A stretch of DNA of 64,000 nucleotides from contig CBDCSR010000001.1 in NCBI GenBank assembly GCA_965221785.1, forward strand, positions 248,001-312,000, given 5' to 3'. Shown here one piece after another: positions 8,099-16,681 of the stretch. The stretch's first letter is position 1, and each line of letters begins with the position of its first letter. Origin of the DNA: BD2-11 sp965221785 (lineage in GTDB: Bacteria; Gemmatimonadota; Gemmatimonadetes; Longimicrobiales; Gaopeijiaceae). The notes beneath the pieces were generated by a model, which was not told where the DNA came from, ran no database searches, and was given only the letters and a program-made list of their open reading frames with translations. Made by a program: the position numbers and the translations under genes.

Positions 8099-9238
8099 TT
8101 ACGAAAGTGTTGCCTGCCGGGGCGTCGAGGGCGAGGTCGGCCCCGCGCGCACCAGCCTCCACACCCCTATCGTCAGCACCGGCAGCACGTATACCGCCAG
8201 GAAGACCCAGGTCATGGTCCCGTAACCGCGCGCGATCAGGTCGATCAGCCCGAACTGGGCGATGAGCGCGCCGCCGGCCAGCAGGCCTGTCCCGATCCCG
8301 GTGCGCAGGCGAGCGGGCATCTCCGCCTTGCGCCGCGCGTAGACCGCCGCTATGCGCTCGTTCACCGCGTGGATCATCCCGGCCCCGGTCTCGATCAGGG
8401 TTCCGAAGAGCGCCAGCTGGAACGCGAGTTGAAACCAGCGCATGCCGAGCGTCTCGAGCAGCGCGTTCGCGGGGACCGTACGGTCCAGGATCTCAGGGTA
8501 CTGCCCCACCATGGCGAGGTAGAAGAGTACCCCGGGGATGATGGCGATGGGGCCGGCCAGCAGGCCTGCCGAGACGGCCTCCCGCCGGGTGCCGACGTGC
8601 CGCATCACGAAGAGCAGGCCGGGAATGGTCGCGAGGTTGTAGGCGGCGTAGCGCACGCCGGCAAGGAACCAGCCCTCGCCGGCCGGAACGGTGGCGAACC
8701 TCTGCGAGATCTCTCCCCCGAAGGAGACGAAACAGAGGATGAAGAAGAGGACGAACACGGCGTAGAGCACGAAGGACCAGCCGGCGAAGAAGCGCTCTAT
8801 GGTCCTCGACCCGCGGAACACCAGGTAGCCTATGGCGGCGATCATGCCGAGGACCCCCGCGGCGTAGCTGATGCCGAACGTCTCTTCGAGGATGCTGCCG
8901 GCCGCGGCCGCGATGACCGCCAGCACCAGCATCAGGAACGCCAGGTATGCGGCTTCGTAGGCGACCCACCAGCGCCCACCCAGGAGGCGGCGGAAGAAGG
9001 TTCGGTAGTCGTAGGCGGAGAAGCGGCGGGCGAAGTCGAAGGTCACCGCGCAAGTGGCGCTCCAGATCACCGTGGACACCAGCAGCATGGCCAGGAGGCC
9101 GCCGCGGGGGCCCTGCGTGAGGAAGAACTCCACGAGTTCGCGACCGGTGCCGTAACCCCCCGCGATGACCACCGACTGAAAGACGAATCCCGGGAGCAGG
9201 TAGCGGCGGAAGAACGAGTGCTGGGCGGGCGTGGTCAC
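8099..9238 (-). CDS. YkvI-like multi-spanning membrane protein
   Basis: This protein of about 379 residues has roughly ten hydrophobic helices and resembles the YkvI group (COG3949), distant relatives of amino-acid/sodium symporters. The first helix contains VVIAGGYGTGRELVEFF, where family members carry a similar G-x-x-TGRE motif in an unwound helix thought to bind substrate. The substrate is unknown. The GTG at 9238 was chosen because the family's conserved region starts just after it and a GGAG lies ten bases upstream. It stands alone, 148 bp from pstS. Confidence 0.75.
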   Translation of the reverse strand: MTTPAQHSFFRRYLLPGFVFQSVVIAGGYGTGRELVEFFLTQGPRGGLLAMLLVSTVIWSATCAVTFDFARRFSAYDYRTFFRRLLGGRWWVAYEAAYLAFLMLVLAVIAAAAGSILEETFGISYAAGVLGMIAAIGYLVFRGSRTIERFFAGWSFVLYAVFVLFFILCFVSFGGEISQRFATVPAGEGWFLAGVRYAAYNLATIPGLLFVMRHVGTRREAVSAGLLAGPIAIIPGVLFYLAMVGQYPEILDRTVPANALLETLGMRWFQLAFQLALFGTLIETGAGMIHAVNERIAAVYARRKAEMPARLRTGIGTGLLAGGALIAQFGLIDLIARGYGTMTWVFLAVYVLPVLTIGVWRLVRAGPTSPSTPRQATLS

Positions 9239-9458
9239 GGTCTGGATTCTCCGGGCGAGGGCCTGCGCGGCCACGCGGGCGGGGGTGCGAGCCCTGAGCC
9301 TACGGGGGCCGGATCGGCATGGCAAACCGCCGCGGCCACGCGGCGGAGGTCCGGTGCCAGATATGGCATGACTCTTGCTAAATGCTTTGCACCAAGCGGA
9401 CCTGGCTGAAACCGGGCATGCGCCGGTCGCGTAGGCCCCGGGAGACAGGGGGAGTGGG

Positions 9459-9626
9459 ATGAGTACGGAAGAACGAATCAGGCACCTGGGAAGAGCGGCA
9501 TCGAGGGCGGAGGATGAAGGGAGGTACCGGGAAGCCCGCAATCTGCGGCTTCTGGCGCGTGACGCTCGACCCATCTCTTCCTTGAAGGACGTTCCGAACA
9601 TTCCCCTCGCCGGTTCGATGGAATGA
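9459..9626 (+). CDS. Small hypothetical protein, 55 residues
   Basis: A short open frame starts MSTEERIRHLGRAASRAEDE and ends in LAGSME. A purine-rich GGGGGAG lies four bases before the ATG, a good ribosome-binding site. The first 35 residues could form two charged amphipathic helices resembling a single TPR-like hairpin; there is no signal peptide or membrane segment. I do not recognise a family. It lies alone between divergent genes, and a GC-rich hairpin 35 bases downstream could be its terminator. Coding status rests on the ribosome-binding site and composition only. Confidence 0.4.
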   Translation: MSTEERIRHLGRAASRAEDEGRYREARNLRLLARDARPISSLKDVPNIPLAGSME

Positions 9627-9660
9627 ATATCGGCTGAGTCGAGATGTGGGGTGGGGTGGT

Positions 9661-9696
9661 GAGCCCCCGGGCCTGCGGAAGCGGGTTCGGGGGCTC
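9661..9696 (+). terminator. GC-rich hairpin, possible terminator
   Basis: GAGCCCCCG (9661-9669) pairs perfectly with CGGGGGCTC (9688-9696) across an 18-base loop. A run of five T occurs about 17 bases further on, after GTACCGCGG, so this is not a textbook intrinsic terminator. It lies just downstream of the small open frame ending at 9626. The remaining bases to 9,913 show no gene. Confidence 0.3.
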
Positions 9697-9913
9697 TGGT
9701 ATTGTACCGCGGTTTTTCCCTCGGCTCCCTCGAGCCGATGATGGATTTCCGTCGTTGCATTCATCAACAGGACAGCAGAATCCTGGTGAGCATCGCGAAC
9801 TCAGGACCGAGCTGGCGCGCGATCCGGCGAGAGGTGCTTATCTTGAAGCGGGACGACGGGCGGGCGGTCCGTTGGCCGCAGAGCCGGAAACCGTAGCAGC
9901 AAGGAGCAAGGCC

Positions 9914-10990
9914 GTGAGATTGAAGGCAGGCGATAGGCGCATGGTCGGAGGGATGCTGGCCGGGTTGGTGGCTGGCGCGTGCGGGGGTGACGACGGGGCG
10001 GGGGATTCCCTGTACACTTCGCCCGGGGACGCGCGGTCGGCCGCGGCGACCATCACGGAGACCGACTTTCTGGAACGGGTGGCGGTTCTGGCCCATGACT
10101 CCATGCGGGGTCGGGCCACGCCCAGCCCGGAGATCGAGGAGGCGGCGCGCTGGATTGCGGGAGAGTTCGCCGCGATGGGACTCGAGCCCGGCGGCGGCGG
10201 AGGTGAGTTCGTGCAGCGCTACTCCTTCCGTCCCCGCCGGGTCGATATCGTCGTCCCACCGGTCGACGCGCCCAACGTGGCCGCCGTGCTGACGGGCAGC
10301 GACCCGGCGCTGCGGAACGAGTACGTCGTGTTCAGCGCCCACATGGACCACGTGGGGGTGCGGGAGCCGGACGCGAGCGGGGACAGCATCTACAACGGCG
10401 CCGACGACGACGCTTCCGGGACGGCCGCGGTCATCGAGATCGCCGAGGCTTTCGCCGCCCTCGAAGAGCCGCCGCGGCGGTCGACGGTATTTCTGCTGGT
10501 CAGCGGGGAGGAGCGAGGCCTGCACGGGAGCCGCGCCTACGCCGACGAGCCGCCGGAACCGGTCGCCTCCGGGCGCATGGTGGCCAACCTCAACATGGAC
10601 ATGGTGGGCCGCAACTGGCCCGACACCATCGTGGCCATCGGCAAGGAGCACTCGGACCTGGGAACGACCCTGGAACGCGTGAACGCCGCGCATCCGGAAC
10701 TCGGCATGACCGCCATAGACGACCTGTGGCCGGAGGAGAACTTCTACTTCCGCTCGGACCACTACAGCTTCGCGCGCAACGGCGTCCCGGTGCTCTTCTT
10801 CTTCAACGGAACGCACGCGGACTACCACAGGCCCAGCGACGAGGTGGAGCTGATCGACGCCGACAAAGGAGCGCGGCTGGCCCGGCTCATCTTCTATCTG
10901 GGGCTGGAGATCGCAAGCGCTCCGGAACCGCCCGAGTGGAATCCGCAGAGCCGGCGGATGATCGTCGAGATGATCGAGAGCAGACAATGA
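9914..10990 (+). CDS. M28-family zinc metallopeptidase, lipoprotein
   Basis: The 358-residue exported peptidase belongs to family M28 (aminopeptidase-like). Zinc-ligand and catalytic blocks appear in order: SAHMDHVG, NGADDDASG, VSGEERGLHGS with the catalytic Glu, NMDMVGRN and HADYHRPSDEVE. The signal ends GLVAGACGGDD, a lipobox. The GTG at 9914 is preceded by AAGGAGCAAGGCC and puts the signal peptide at the N-terminus. It has no inserted PA domain, which many longer relatives carry. The stop overlaps the following nitroreductase start (ATGA), so the two are translationally coupled. Confidence 0.88.
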   Translation: MRLKAGDRRMVGGMLAGLVAGACGGDDGAGDSLYTSPGDARSAAATITETDFLERVAVLAHDSMRGRATPSPEIEEAARWIAGEFAAMGLEPGGGGGEFVQRYSFRPRRVDIVVPPVDAPNVAAVLTGSDPALRNEYVVFSAHMDHVGVREPDASGDSIYNGADDDASGTAAVIEIAEAFAALEEPPRRSTVFLLVSGEERGLHGSRAYADEPPEPVASGRMVANLNMDMVGRNWPDTIVAIGKEHSDLGTTLERVNAAHPELGMTAIDDLWPEENFYFRSDHYSFARNGVPVLFFFNGTHADYHRPSDEVELIDADKGARLARLIFYLGLEIASAPEPPEWNPQSRRMIVEMIESRQ

Positions 10991-11655
10991 GCGTCAGGCT
11001 GATGCCGCTGGACGACTATCGGGAGTATCCCGTCCAGGAGATGCGCGCCCGTGCGCGCGCCTTCCGGGAGGAAATCCGTCGCCGGCGCACGGTTCGGGAC
11101 TTCTCACCGCGTCCGGTGCCGCGCGAGATCATCGAGGATTGCCTGCTGGCCGCCGGATCCGCCCCCAACGGCGCCAACCACCAGCCCTGGCACTTCGTCG
11201 TGGTGAGCGATCCCGCGGTGAAGAAGCAGATCCGGGAGGCCGCGGAAGACGAGGAGCGGGCCTTCTACGGGGGACGGGCGCCGGACGAGTGGCTGCAGGC
11301 GCTCGAGCCCCTGGGCACCGACGAGCACAAGCCCTTCCTGGAGGTTGCGCCCTACCTGATCGTCATCTTCGCCGAGAGCTACGCGCTGCTGCCCGACGGC
11401 ACCCGCCGCAAGAACTACTACGTCACCGAGTCGGTCGGCATCGCGACAGGCCTGCTAATCGCGGCCCTCCACCACGCCGGACTGGCCTCGCTCACCCACA
11501 CGCCCAGCCCCATGGGCTTCCTGAACCGGATTCTGGGCCGGCCGAAGAACGAGCGCCCGTTCCTGCTGCTGGTGACGGGGTATCCGGCGGACGACGCGAG
11601 GGTGCCCGTCATCGGCAAGAAGCCGCTGCGGGAGATCGCGACGTTCAGCGAGTAG
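10987..11655 (+). CDS. Nitroreductase-family flavoprotein resembling iodotyrosine deiodinase
   Basis: The 222-residue FMN enzyme shows the nitroreductase start RRRRTVRDFSPRPVP and SAPNGANHQPWHFVVV. Its lid region has Glu, Tyr and Lys with the spacing of the halotyrosine-binding triad of iodotyrosine deiodinase: EERAFY, then 21 residues later the Lys of DEHKPFL. THTPSPMGFLNRILGRP and ERPFLLLVTGYPAD also match that subgroup. Bacterial members can dehalogenate halotyrosines, but their physiological role is unclear. It overlaps the M28 peptidase gene by four bases, suggesting linked handling of peptides or modified amino acids. Substrate is inferred. Confidence 0.82.
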   Translation: MSVRLMPLDDYREYPVQEMRARARAFREEIRRRRTVRDFSPRPVPREIIEDCLLAAGSAPNGANHQPWHFVVVSDPAVKKQIREAAEDEERAFYGGRAPDEWLQALEPLGTDEHKPFLEVAPYLIVIFAESYALLPDGTRRKNYYVTESVGIATGLLIAALHHAGLASLTHTPSPMGFLNRILGRPKNERPFLLLVTGYPADDARVPVIGKKPLREIATFSE

Positions 11656-11775
11656 CGGCAAACCCCTGCCCGGCGACTCGCATTGCACGACGGTCTTGGA
11701 TAAACTGCGCCCATGGGCACCCGCCGCGCGCGGGCATCTGTCAACGGTTCCACCCGTTCAACCGGACGAGGCACA

Positions 11776-13695
11776 ATGGGACGGCTGGATGCAGACACAG
11801 GACGGGACTCGGCGGAGATCCGCGCCTTCACAAAGGCGATTCTGAGGGACCTGAAGGCCCTGGAGAAGATGCTCTCCGAGGACATGATCGAGTCCGGGGT
11901 GCGCCGCTTCGGCGTGGAGCAGGAGTTCTTCCTGGTGGACCGCGGCTGGCGCCCGGCGACCGTCGCGCTTGACGTGCTGGAGCATCTTCCCGCGGACACC
12001 TTCACGACCGAGCTGGCGCTCTTCAACCTGGAAGCCAACCTCCAGCCCAAGCTGCTCACCGGCCGCTGCTTCTCGGCCATGGAGGTCGAGATCGAGGAGC
12101 GGATCGCGCAGGCGCGCGCCGCCGCGCAACGGGAAGGAGCGGACGTCGTGCTGTGCGGGATCCTGCCTACCCTGGGCAAGTCCGACCTGTCGATGGACAG
12201 CATTACGCCCATGCCCCGCTACTACGCCCTCAACGATGCGCTCAACCGCATCCGGGGCGGATCGTCATACCGGCTGCGCATCGAGGGCACCGACGAGATC
12301 TTCGTCGAGCACGACTCGGTGATGGTGGAGGCGTGCAACACCAGCTACCAGGTGCATCTTCAGGTCTCTGCGGAGGAGTTCCCGAGCTTCTACAACGTGG
12401 CCCAGCTGGTGACCCCGCCGGTACTGGCGGCATGCGTCAATTCCCCGCTCCTGTTCGGCAAGCGGCTCTGGAACGAGACCCGCATCGCGCTCTTCGAGCA
12501 GTCGATGGACACGCGCAGCGCGACGCCGCACCTGCGTCAGACCAGCACGCGCGTGCGCTTCGGCGAGCGCTGGATCGGGAAGTCTGTGACCGAGCTCTTC
12601 GAGGACGACATCGCGCGCTTCCGCGTGCTCCTCACCGGAGAGGTGACGGAGGATCCCTTCGAGGTCCTTGCGCGCGGCGACGTGCCCCGGCTGCCCGCGC
12701 TGCAGCTGCACAACGGCACGGTGTACCGCTGGAATCGCCCCTGCTATGGGATCAGCGAGGGCAAGCCGCACCTGCGCATCGAGTGCCGGGTGCTGCCCTC
12801 CGGTCCGACGATCATGGACGAGGTGGCCAACGCGGCCTTCTGGATCGGGCTGGTGCTCGGGGGCGCCCGGGAATACGGCGACGTCGCCAGCCGGGTCGAC
12901 TTCGATTACGCCAAGTCCAACTTCGTGGCCGCCAGCCGGAGGGGCCTGGATGCCGGGTTCCACTGGCTCACCGGGGAGACCGTGAGCGCGCGCGATCTCC
13001 TGCTCGGCGAACTGCTGCCGCTGTCGCGGAGCGGGCTCGAGGAGCTCGGTATCGAGCCGAACGAGATCGACCATTATCTGGGGATCGTCCAGGGGCGCGT
13101 CGAGTCCGGCATGACGGGTGCGACCTGGCAGCTGAAGTCGCTGCGCGGCATGACTGGCAAGGGATCGGTCGCCGAGTCCATGACCGCGCTCACATCGGGG
13201 ATGGCCCATCGGCAACGGGATCCGCGTCCCGCCCACAACTGGGAACCGGCCGAGATCTGGGAGGCGGGCGGCTGGCGCTACAACTACCTCAAGGTCGAGC
13301 AGTACATGGTGACCGATCTGTTCACCGTGCACGAGGACGAGCCGATCGAGCTGGCCGCCTTCCTGATGGACAAGCAGAACATCCGCCACGTGCTGGTGGA
13401 GAACGACGACCACACACTGGTGGGCCTGGTGTCGTACCGGTCGATCCTGCGCATGGTCGCCGCCTCCGGAGCCCCAGGCACCTCGGAATCCGATCCGATC
13501 CGCACCATCATGGCGTCCGACGTGGTGACCGTGGAGCCCGAGACCTCGACCCTGGAAGCGATCAGGATCATGCGCGAGAAGCGCGTGTCCGCTCTCCCGG
13601 TGGAAAAGAACGGCAAGCTGATCGGCATCATCAGCGAGCGCGATTTCCTGCCGATCGCCTACCAGCTGCTGGAGGAAAAGCTGGAGGACGTCTGA
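11776..13695 (+). CDS. GCS2-family carboxylate-amine ligase fused to a CBS-domain pair
   Basis: The 639-residue protein has two parts. Residues about 35-490 match the glutamate-cysteine ligase GCS2 family (RRFGVEQEFFLVD, the acidic metal and substrate motif, then NLEANLQPKLL and HLRIECRVLPSG). Residues about 506-565 and 574-625 are two CBS domains (YMVTDLFTVHEDEP and MASDVVTVEPETS), which usually bind adenine nucleotides and regulate the attached enzyme. The substrate could be glutamate plus cysteine or another amine. The ATG at 11776 follows GGACGAGG and fits better than one 63 bp upstream. It has no partner gene in the same operon. Confidence 0.8.
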   Translation: MGRLDADTGRDSAEIRAFTKAILRDLKALEKMLSEDMIESGVRRFGVEQEFFLVDRGWRPATVALDVLEHLPADTFTTELALFNLEANLQPKLLTGRCFSAMEVEIEERIAQARAAAQREGADVVLCGILPTLGKSDLSMDSITPMPRYYALNDALNRIRGGSSYRLRIEGTDEIFVEHDSVMVEACNTSYQVHLQVSAEEFPSFYNVAQLVTPPVLAACVNSPLLFGKRLWNETRIALFEQSMDTRSATPHLRQTSTRVRFGERWIGKSVTELFEDDIARFRVLLTGEVTEDPFEVLARGDVPRLPALQLHNGTVYRWNRPCYGISEGKPHLRIECRVLPSGPTIMDEVANAAFWIGLVLGGAREYGDVASRVDFDYAKSNFVAASRRGLDAGFHWLTGETVSARDLLLGELLPLSRSGLEELGIEPNEIDHYLGIVQGRVESGMTGATWQLKSLRGMTGKGSVAESMTALTSGMAHRQRDPRPAHNWEPAEIWEAGGWRYNYLKVEQYMVTDLFTVHEDEPIELAAFLMDKQNIRHVLVENDDHTLVGLVSYRSILRMVAASGAPGTSESDPIRTIMASDVVTVEPETSTLEAIRIMREKRVSALPVEKNGKLIGIISERDFLPIAYQLLEEKLEDV

Positions 13696-13838
13696 GGGGC
13701 GGCGTCTTCCGGAGGTTCCGAACCCGCGGGCGCAGCGCAACCGATCCGGAGTCCCGTCGGACCCTCCGCCAGCAAAACACCTGTTTTCCCCACCGGCAAG
13801 GCGCAATTCACTGTTAACGGAGTGTTATCATTGATTGC

Positions 13839-13850
13839 GATGATATCATC
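13839..13850. promoter_or_regulatory. Perfect palindrome, candidate operator of the FitAB-like module
   Basis: GATGATATCATC is a perfect 12-bp palindrome in an A/T-rich stretch 61 bp before the antitoxin start; a related TGTTATCA lies about 15 bp upstream. FitA-type antitoxins repress their own operon by binding inverted repeats with a TGATATCA-like core. The role here is inferred from position and symmetry. Confidence 0.4.
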
Positions 13851-13911
13851 ATCTATCTTCCAGGAAGTTCCAAGGCACTCGAGGCACCGACGGCAGGGCA
13901 GTGAGGCACCC

Positions 13912-14157
13912 ATGGCGAGCATCATCATCCGCAACCTGGAGGAAGCGGTGAAGACACGTCTCCGCGTAAGGGCGGCCGAAAACGGGCGTTCGATGGAGGA
14001 AGAAGCGCGCGTCATCCTGCGCAGGGCGGTCGGTCGCGGGCCGGTGCCCGCCGAGGGACTGGGGACCGCGCTCCGCGAGTTGTTCAAGCCGTCGGGTGGC
14101 GTGGAGCTGGAAATTCCTGCCCGCGAACCGATGCGCGACCTGCCTCGATTCGACTGA
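13912..14157 (+). CDS. FitA-like ribbon-helix-helix antitoxin
   Basis: The 81-residue protein begins MASIIIRNLEEAVKTRLRVR and continues with RSMEEEARVILRRA, the N-terminal ribbon-helix-helix DNA-binding fold of FitA/VapB antitoxins. The C-terminal tail (about residues 50-81) would bind and block the PIN toxin. The start was chosen at MASIII, preceded by GTGAGG, because the upstream frame has no homology. The toxin gene begins 12 bases after the stop. Confidence 0.88.
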   Translation: MASIIIRNLEEAVKTRLRVRAAENGRSMEEEARVILRRAVGRGPVPAEGLGTALRELFKPSGGVELEIPAREPMRDLPRFD

Positions 14158-14169
14158 GGTCGGCGGACG

Positions 14170-14595
14170 ATGGTGATTCTCGACACAAACGTCGTCTCGG
14201 AGTTCATGCGCGAGCGTCCCGAGCCGGCGGTCGTCGCTTGGCTGAACGCGCGTCCGACGCGCGACCTGTTCGTGACTGCAGTGACGGAGGCGGAAGTTCG
14301 AACGGGCATCGCCTACCTCCCTGCCGGGAGGCGTCGAAGGCAGCTCATTCATGCAGCCGACCGCGCTTTCGAAGAGCTGTTCGAGGATCGCGTGCTGCCC
14401 TTTGAGCGTAAAGCTGCGCGCGCGTACGCCGGAATCGCGGCGGAACGACGAAGAGCGGGCCGTCCGATTTCGCAGGCCGATTGCCAGATTGCGGCGATTG
14501 CCCTTTCCCTGGGCGCGTCCGTGGCGACCCGGAACACGAGGGACTTCGATGGAACCGGCATCGCCGTTGTGGATCCCTGGCAGACCGGCGAGTGA
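14170..14595 (+). CDS. FitB/VapC-like PIN-domain toxin
   Basis: The 141-residue protein is a PIN-domain ribonuclease toxin. The acidic metal site is visible: Asp5 (ILDTNVVSEF), Glu near residue 42 (VTEAEVRTG), Asp near 104 (ISQADCQIAAIA) and Asp near 121 (TRNTRDFDG). TRNTRDF is typical of the FitB branch. Unlike the PIN remnant at the window's left edge, it is full length. It forms an operon with the FitA-like antitoxin 12 bp upstream. Confidence 0.9.
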   Translation: MVILDTNVVSEFMRERPEPAVVAWLNARPTRDLFVTAVTEAEVRTGIAYLPAGRRRRQLIHAADRAFEELFEDRVLPFERKAARAYAGIAAERRRAGRPISQADCQIAAIALSLGASVATRNTRDFDGTGIAVVDPWQTGE

Positions 14596-14653
14596 TGCGA
14601 GCGCGGCACTGTGCGCCAACGCAGTCCGGAATTCCGACGAGTGCGGGGCCGGA

Positions 14654-15160
14654 TCAGATCCTGATGTAGATGCGGCGCCTGTGCAGCAGCCACGCGACGG
14701 CCAGCCAGAGGGCGACCTGCGCCAGCGCCAGGGCGAGCGAGTCGTTGTAGTCGCCCGCCCAGGACTGGAATCCATGGCGGAAGATCCAGTCGTAGAGGGA
14801 TGAACCCTCCTCGCCGCCCACGGGGATTCGGCCCATCGTCTTGGCGAACATCCCGGAAGCCACAAAGATGGCGATGGAGTTCATTCCGCAGGCCACCAGC
14901 GGCGCGCTCCAGGCGCCTCGCCATCGCCTGACGTCGATGGCCCAGTACATCGTGCCCAGCATGAGGAGCGCGGTTCCCGCGGTGAACACCACGTAGGAAC
15001 TGGTCCACAGGTTCTTGTTGATGGGGAAGACGAGGTCCCAGGCAAGTCCCAGTACCACCATGGCGACGCCGGCAATCCACATCTCCCTCGCGAGCCGGCG
15101 GCCCGGGCGGCCGGATTGGAGCCACTCGCCGCAGAAGATGCCGAGGAGGCAAGATGCATG
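14654..15160 (-). pseudogene. C-terminal fragment of an acyltransferase-like membrane protein (COG4299/DUF5009 type)
   Basis: About 165 codons encode four or five membrane helices, with IAGVAMVVLGLAWDLVFPINK, then SSYVVFTAGTALLMLGTMYWA and GMNSIAIFVASGMFAKTMGRI. This resembles the C-terminal half of heparan-alpha-glucosaminide N-acetyltransferase-like proteins. Homology stops near LLGIFCGEWL at about 15,155. Beyond it, on the side where the N-terminal half should be, the integrated element begins. The missing half is not found at the far end of the element either. The gene is therefore truncated, presumably by insertion and later loss. The exact breakpoint is uncertain. Confidence 0.6.
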
Positions 15161-15185
15161 GATTTTGCAACTATTTGCAGCCGAT

Positions 15186-15231
15186 GAACTTAGGGATTTC
15201 GCGAGCCGGATTCCCGCCGAATGATTCCCGC
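15186..15231 (+). other. att-like site at left end of the integrated element
   Basis: GAACTTA (15186-15192) is followed after 17 bases by ATTCCCGC (15210-15217) and after 6 more bases by ATTCCCGC (15224-15231). The same arrangement with identical spacing occurs at 16620-16665 and, inverted, at 37759-37804. Each copy sits next to the 3' end of a recombinase gene, here 11 bases beyond the stop codon. It is likely a recombinase core or arm site marking the left boundary. Confidence 0.6.
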
Positions 15232-15242
15232 TGGTCGGGATT

Positions 15243-16403
15243 TCAGCCCCGAGCCCTGCCGCGGCCTTCCAGTGCCGTCCTGAGTTGTCCCGCGTCGGGC
15301 CTCTGGTAGCACCTGAGCACCGTTTGTGCATCCTTCCATCCGCCTAGCTCGCAAAGCACCTTGAGCGGAAGGTCCATCAGGTCGCTCGCGAACTTCCGCC
15401 GCAGCGAGTGCCAGCCCCGTCCGGGCATCGGATCCAGCCCCGCAAGAATCTGGGCCTTGCTCCACCAAGCGTGCAACCTAGCGGCGCCCGCACACGCCAT
15501 CGGATTCCTGGGCGCGGGCAGCATCGGTGCTTTTCCGATTCCGGGGTTCCTTCTCCGGGCCTCGTCGAGAGCGGCGAGCGCGTCGCCCGTGACGGGCGTG
15601 GCGTGTTCGTGGCCCGACTTGTCGTGCTCGGCGCGCCAGAGGATCGTCCCGCCCTCGAAGTCGATGTCGCACCACCGAAGCTGGCGTATGGCTCCGATCC
15701 GGTGGCCCGTCTCGTGCGCGAGCACTAGTGCGACGCCAAAACGCCAGTCCAACCGGCCCGCCACCTTCAGAAGCGCCCGGTACTCGTCCTCGGTGAGCAC
15801 CACCCGGGTCGGGTTCTTCTCCGTGGGCTTTCTGAAGCCCTTGAGCGGGTTCCGGTCGAGCAGCGGGCGGCCCCGCTCGTCCCTTGACCTCGCAGCCCAA
15901 TTCAGAACCGCGATCAGGAACTTGAGGTCGTATTCGACCGTCCGGTCGGATACGGGCCTTCCGCTCGGACCGATCCTTCCCGCCCGGCGTTCGCGGATGA
16001 AGCGATCCCAGTCCCGTTGGGACAGGGTGGCCGGGTCGCGGTTCCGTCCGAAGAAGCGGAGGAACATCGCCATCGTGGTCCGGTCGTGCTGCCGGGTGTG
16101 CTCGCCCTTGGTGGGCGTCACCTCCTCACCGTAGATCTCAAAAAGCGTTCCCAGCGTGAGCGGCTCCAGCTCGGCATCCGCCTTGCCGTTCAGGTCCGGG
16201 CCGGCGAATCCGGCGGCGAACTCGTCCGCCTGCCGCTTCGCCCTCACCCATTCGCGGTGTCCCAGCGATCGGGTGAGCCTGCGCCCGTTGTCGCGCCACT
16301 CCAACTGGTAAAGGCCGGTTTTCGGGTCTGGGAACACCCGGACCCTGTTCCGGCCCCACTCGCCGGCGCCGTAGCTCCGGCGGCTTCGTTTCGTGCGTGC
16401 CAT
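15243..16403 (-). CDS. Tyrosine recombinase/integrase (copy 1)
   Basis: The 386-residue integrase catalyses site-specific recombination. The N-terminal part (MARTKRSRRSYGAGEWG) and a central SAM-like core-binding domain (about 85-185) precede the catalytic domain. Catalytic residues are visible: Arg in HETGHRIGAIRQLRW, HSLRR for the His-x-x-Arg box, Trp in ELGGW and Tyr in RCYQRPD. The ATG at 16403 follows GAGGAGGAATCGAACG. It is closely related to copy 2 and to the remnant at 37,313. It lies beside the left att-like site and probably mobilises the element. Confidence 0.92.
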   Translation of the reverse strand: MARTKRSRRSYGAGEWGRNRVRVFPDPKTGLYQLEWRDNGRRLTRSLGHREWVRAKRQADEFAAGFAGPDLNGKADAELEPLTLGTLFEIYGEEVTPTKGEHTRQHDRTTMAMFLRFFGRNRDPATLSQRDWDRFIRERRAGRIGPSGRPVSDRTVEYDLKFLIAVLNWAARSRDERGRPLLDRNPLKGFRKPTEKNPTRVVLTEDEYRALLKVAGRLDWRFGVALVLAHETGHRIGAIRQLRWCDIDFEGGTILWRAEHDKSGHEHATPVTGDALAALDEARRRNPGIGKAPMLPAPRNPMACAGAARLHAWWSKAQILAGLDPMPGRGWHSLRRKFASDLMDLPLKVLCELGGWKDAQTVLRCYQRPDAGQLRTALEGRGRARG

Positions 16404-16430
16404 CGTTCGATTCCTCCTCGATTCGATGGA

Positions 16431-16454
16431 CTGCACGATCTGCGCGTTTGAAAC
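16431..16454 (-). repeat. Leader repeat upstream of recombinase copy 1
   Basis: CTGCACGATCTGCGCGTTTGAAAC, written on the plus strand, lies about 28 bases upstream of the start. The 13-base core GCACGATCTGCGC is found again upstream of copy 2 (17868-17880) and of the remnant (37250-37262, inverted). It may be a recombinase or regulator binding site, or simply conserved leader sequence. Confidence 0.5.
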
Positions 16455-16619
16455 CTCGCGCAGGGTTCGCCCGTCGTCCAGAGTCGGCGGCCTGATCGCG
16501 GGCGCGCCACGGGGGCGCTGGTTTCTGCGGTTTGTGGAAGAGCCAGATGTGTTTTCGCTGCACGAAAACCTCTGGCCGGGGGGCAGATGCTACCGGATTC
16601 ACATCTCGTTGTGAATGCG

Positions 16620-16665
16620 GAACTTAGGAGAATCACCGGACGGGTTCCCGCTGTTCGGTTCCCGC
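16620..16665 (+). other. att-like site between the two recombinase genes
   Basis: GAACTTA (16620-16626), then 17 bases, GTTCCCGC (16644-16651), 6 bases, GTTCCCGC (16658-16665). It matches the motif at both ends of the element in spacing and orientation relative to its recombinase, and it lies 16 bases beyond the stop codon of copy 2. It may be the scar of an earlier insertion, making the left part (15,186-16,620) a nested unit. The remaining bases between 16,455 and 16,619 show no gene. Confidence 0.55.
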
Positions 16666-16681
16666 CGAATCGACTTGGGAC

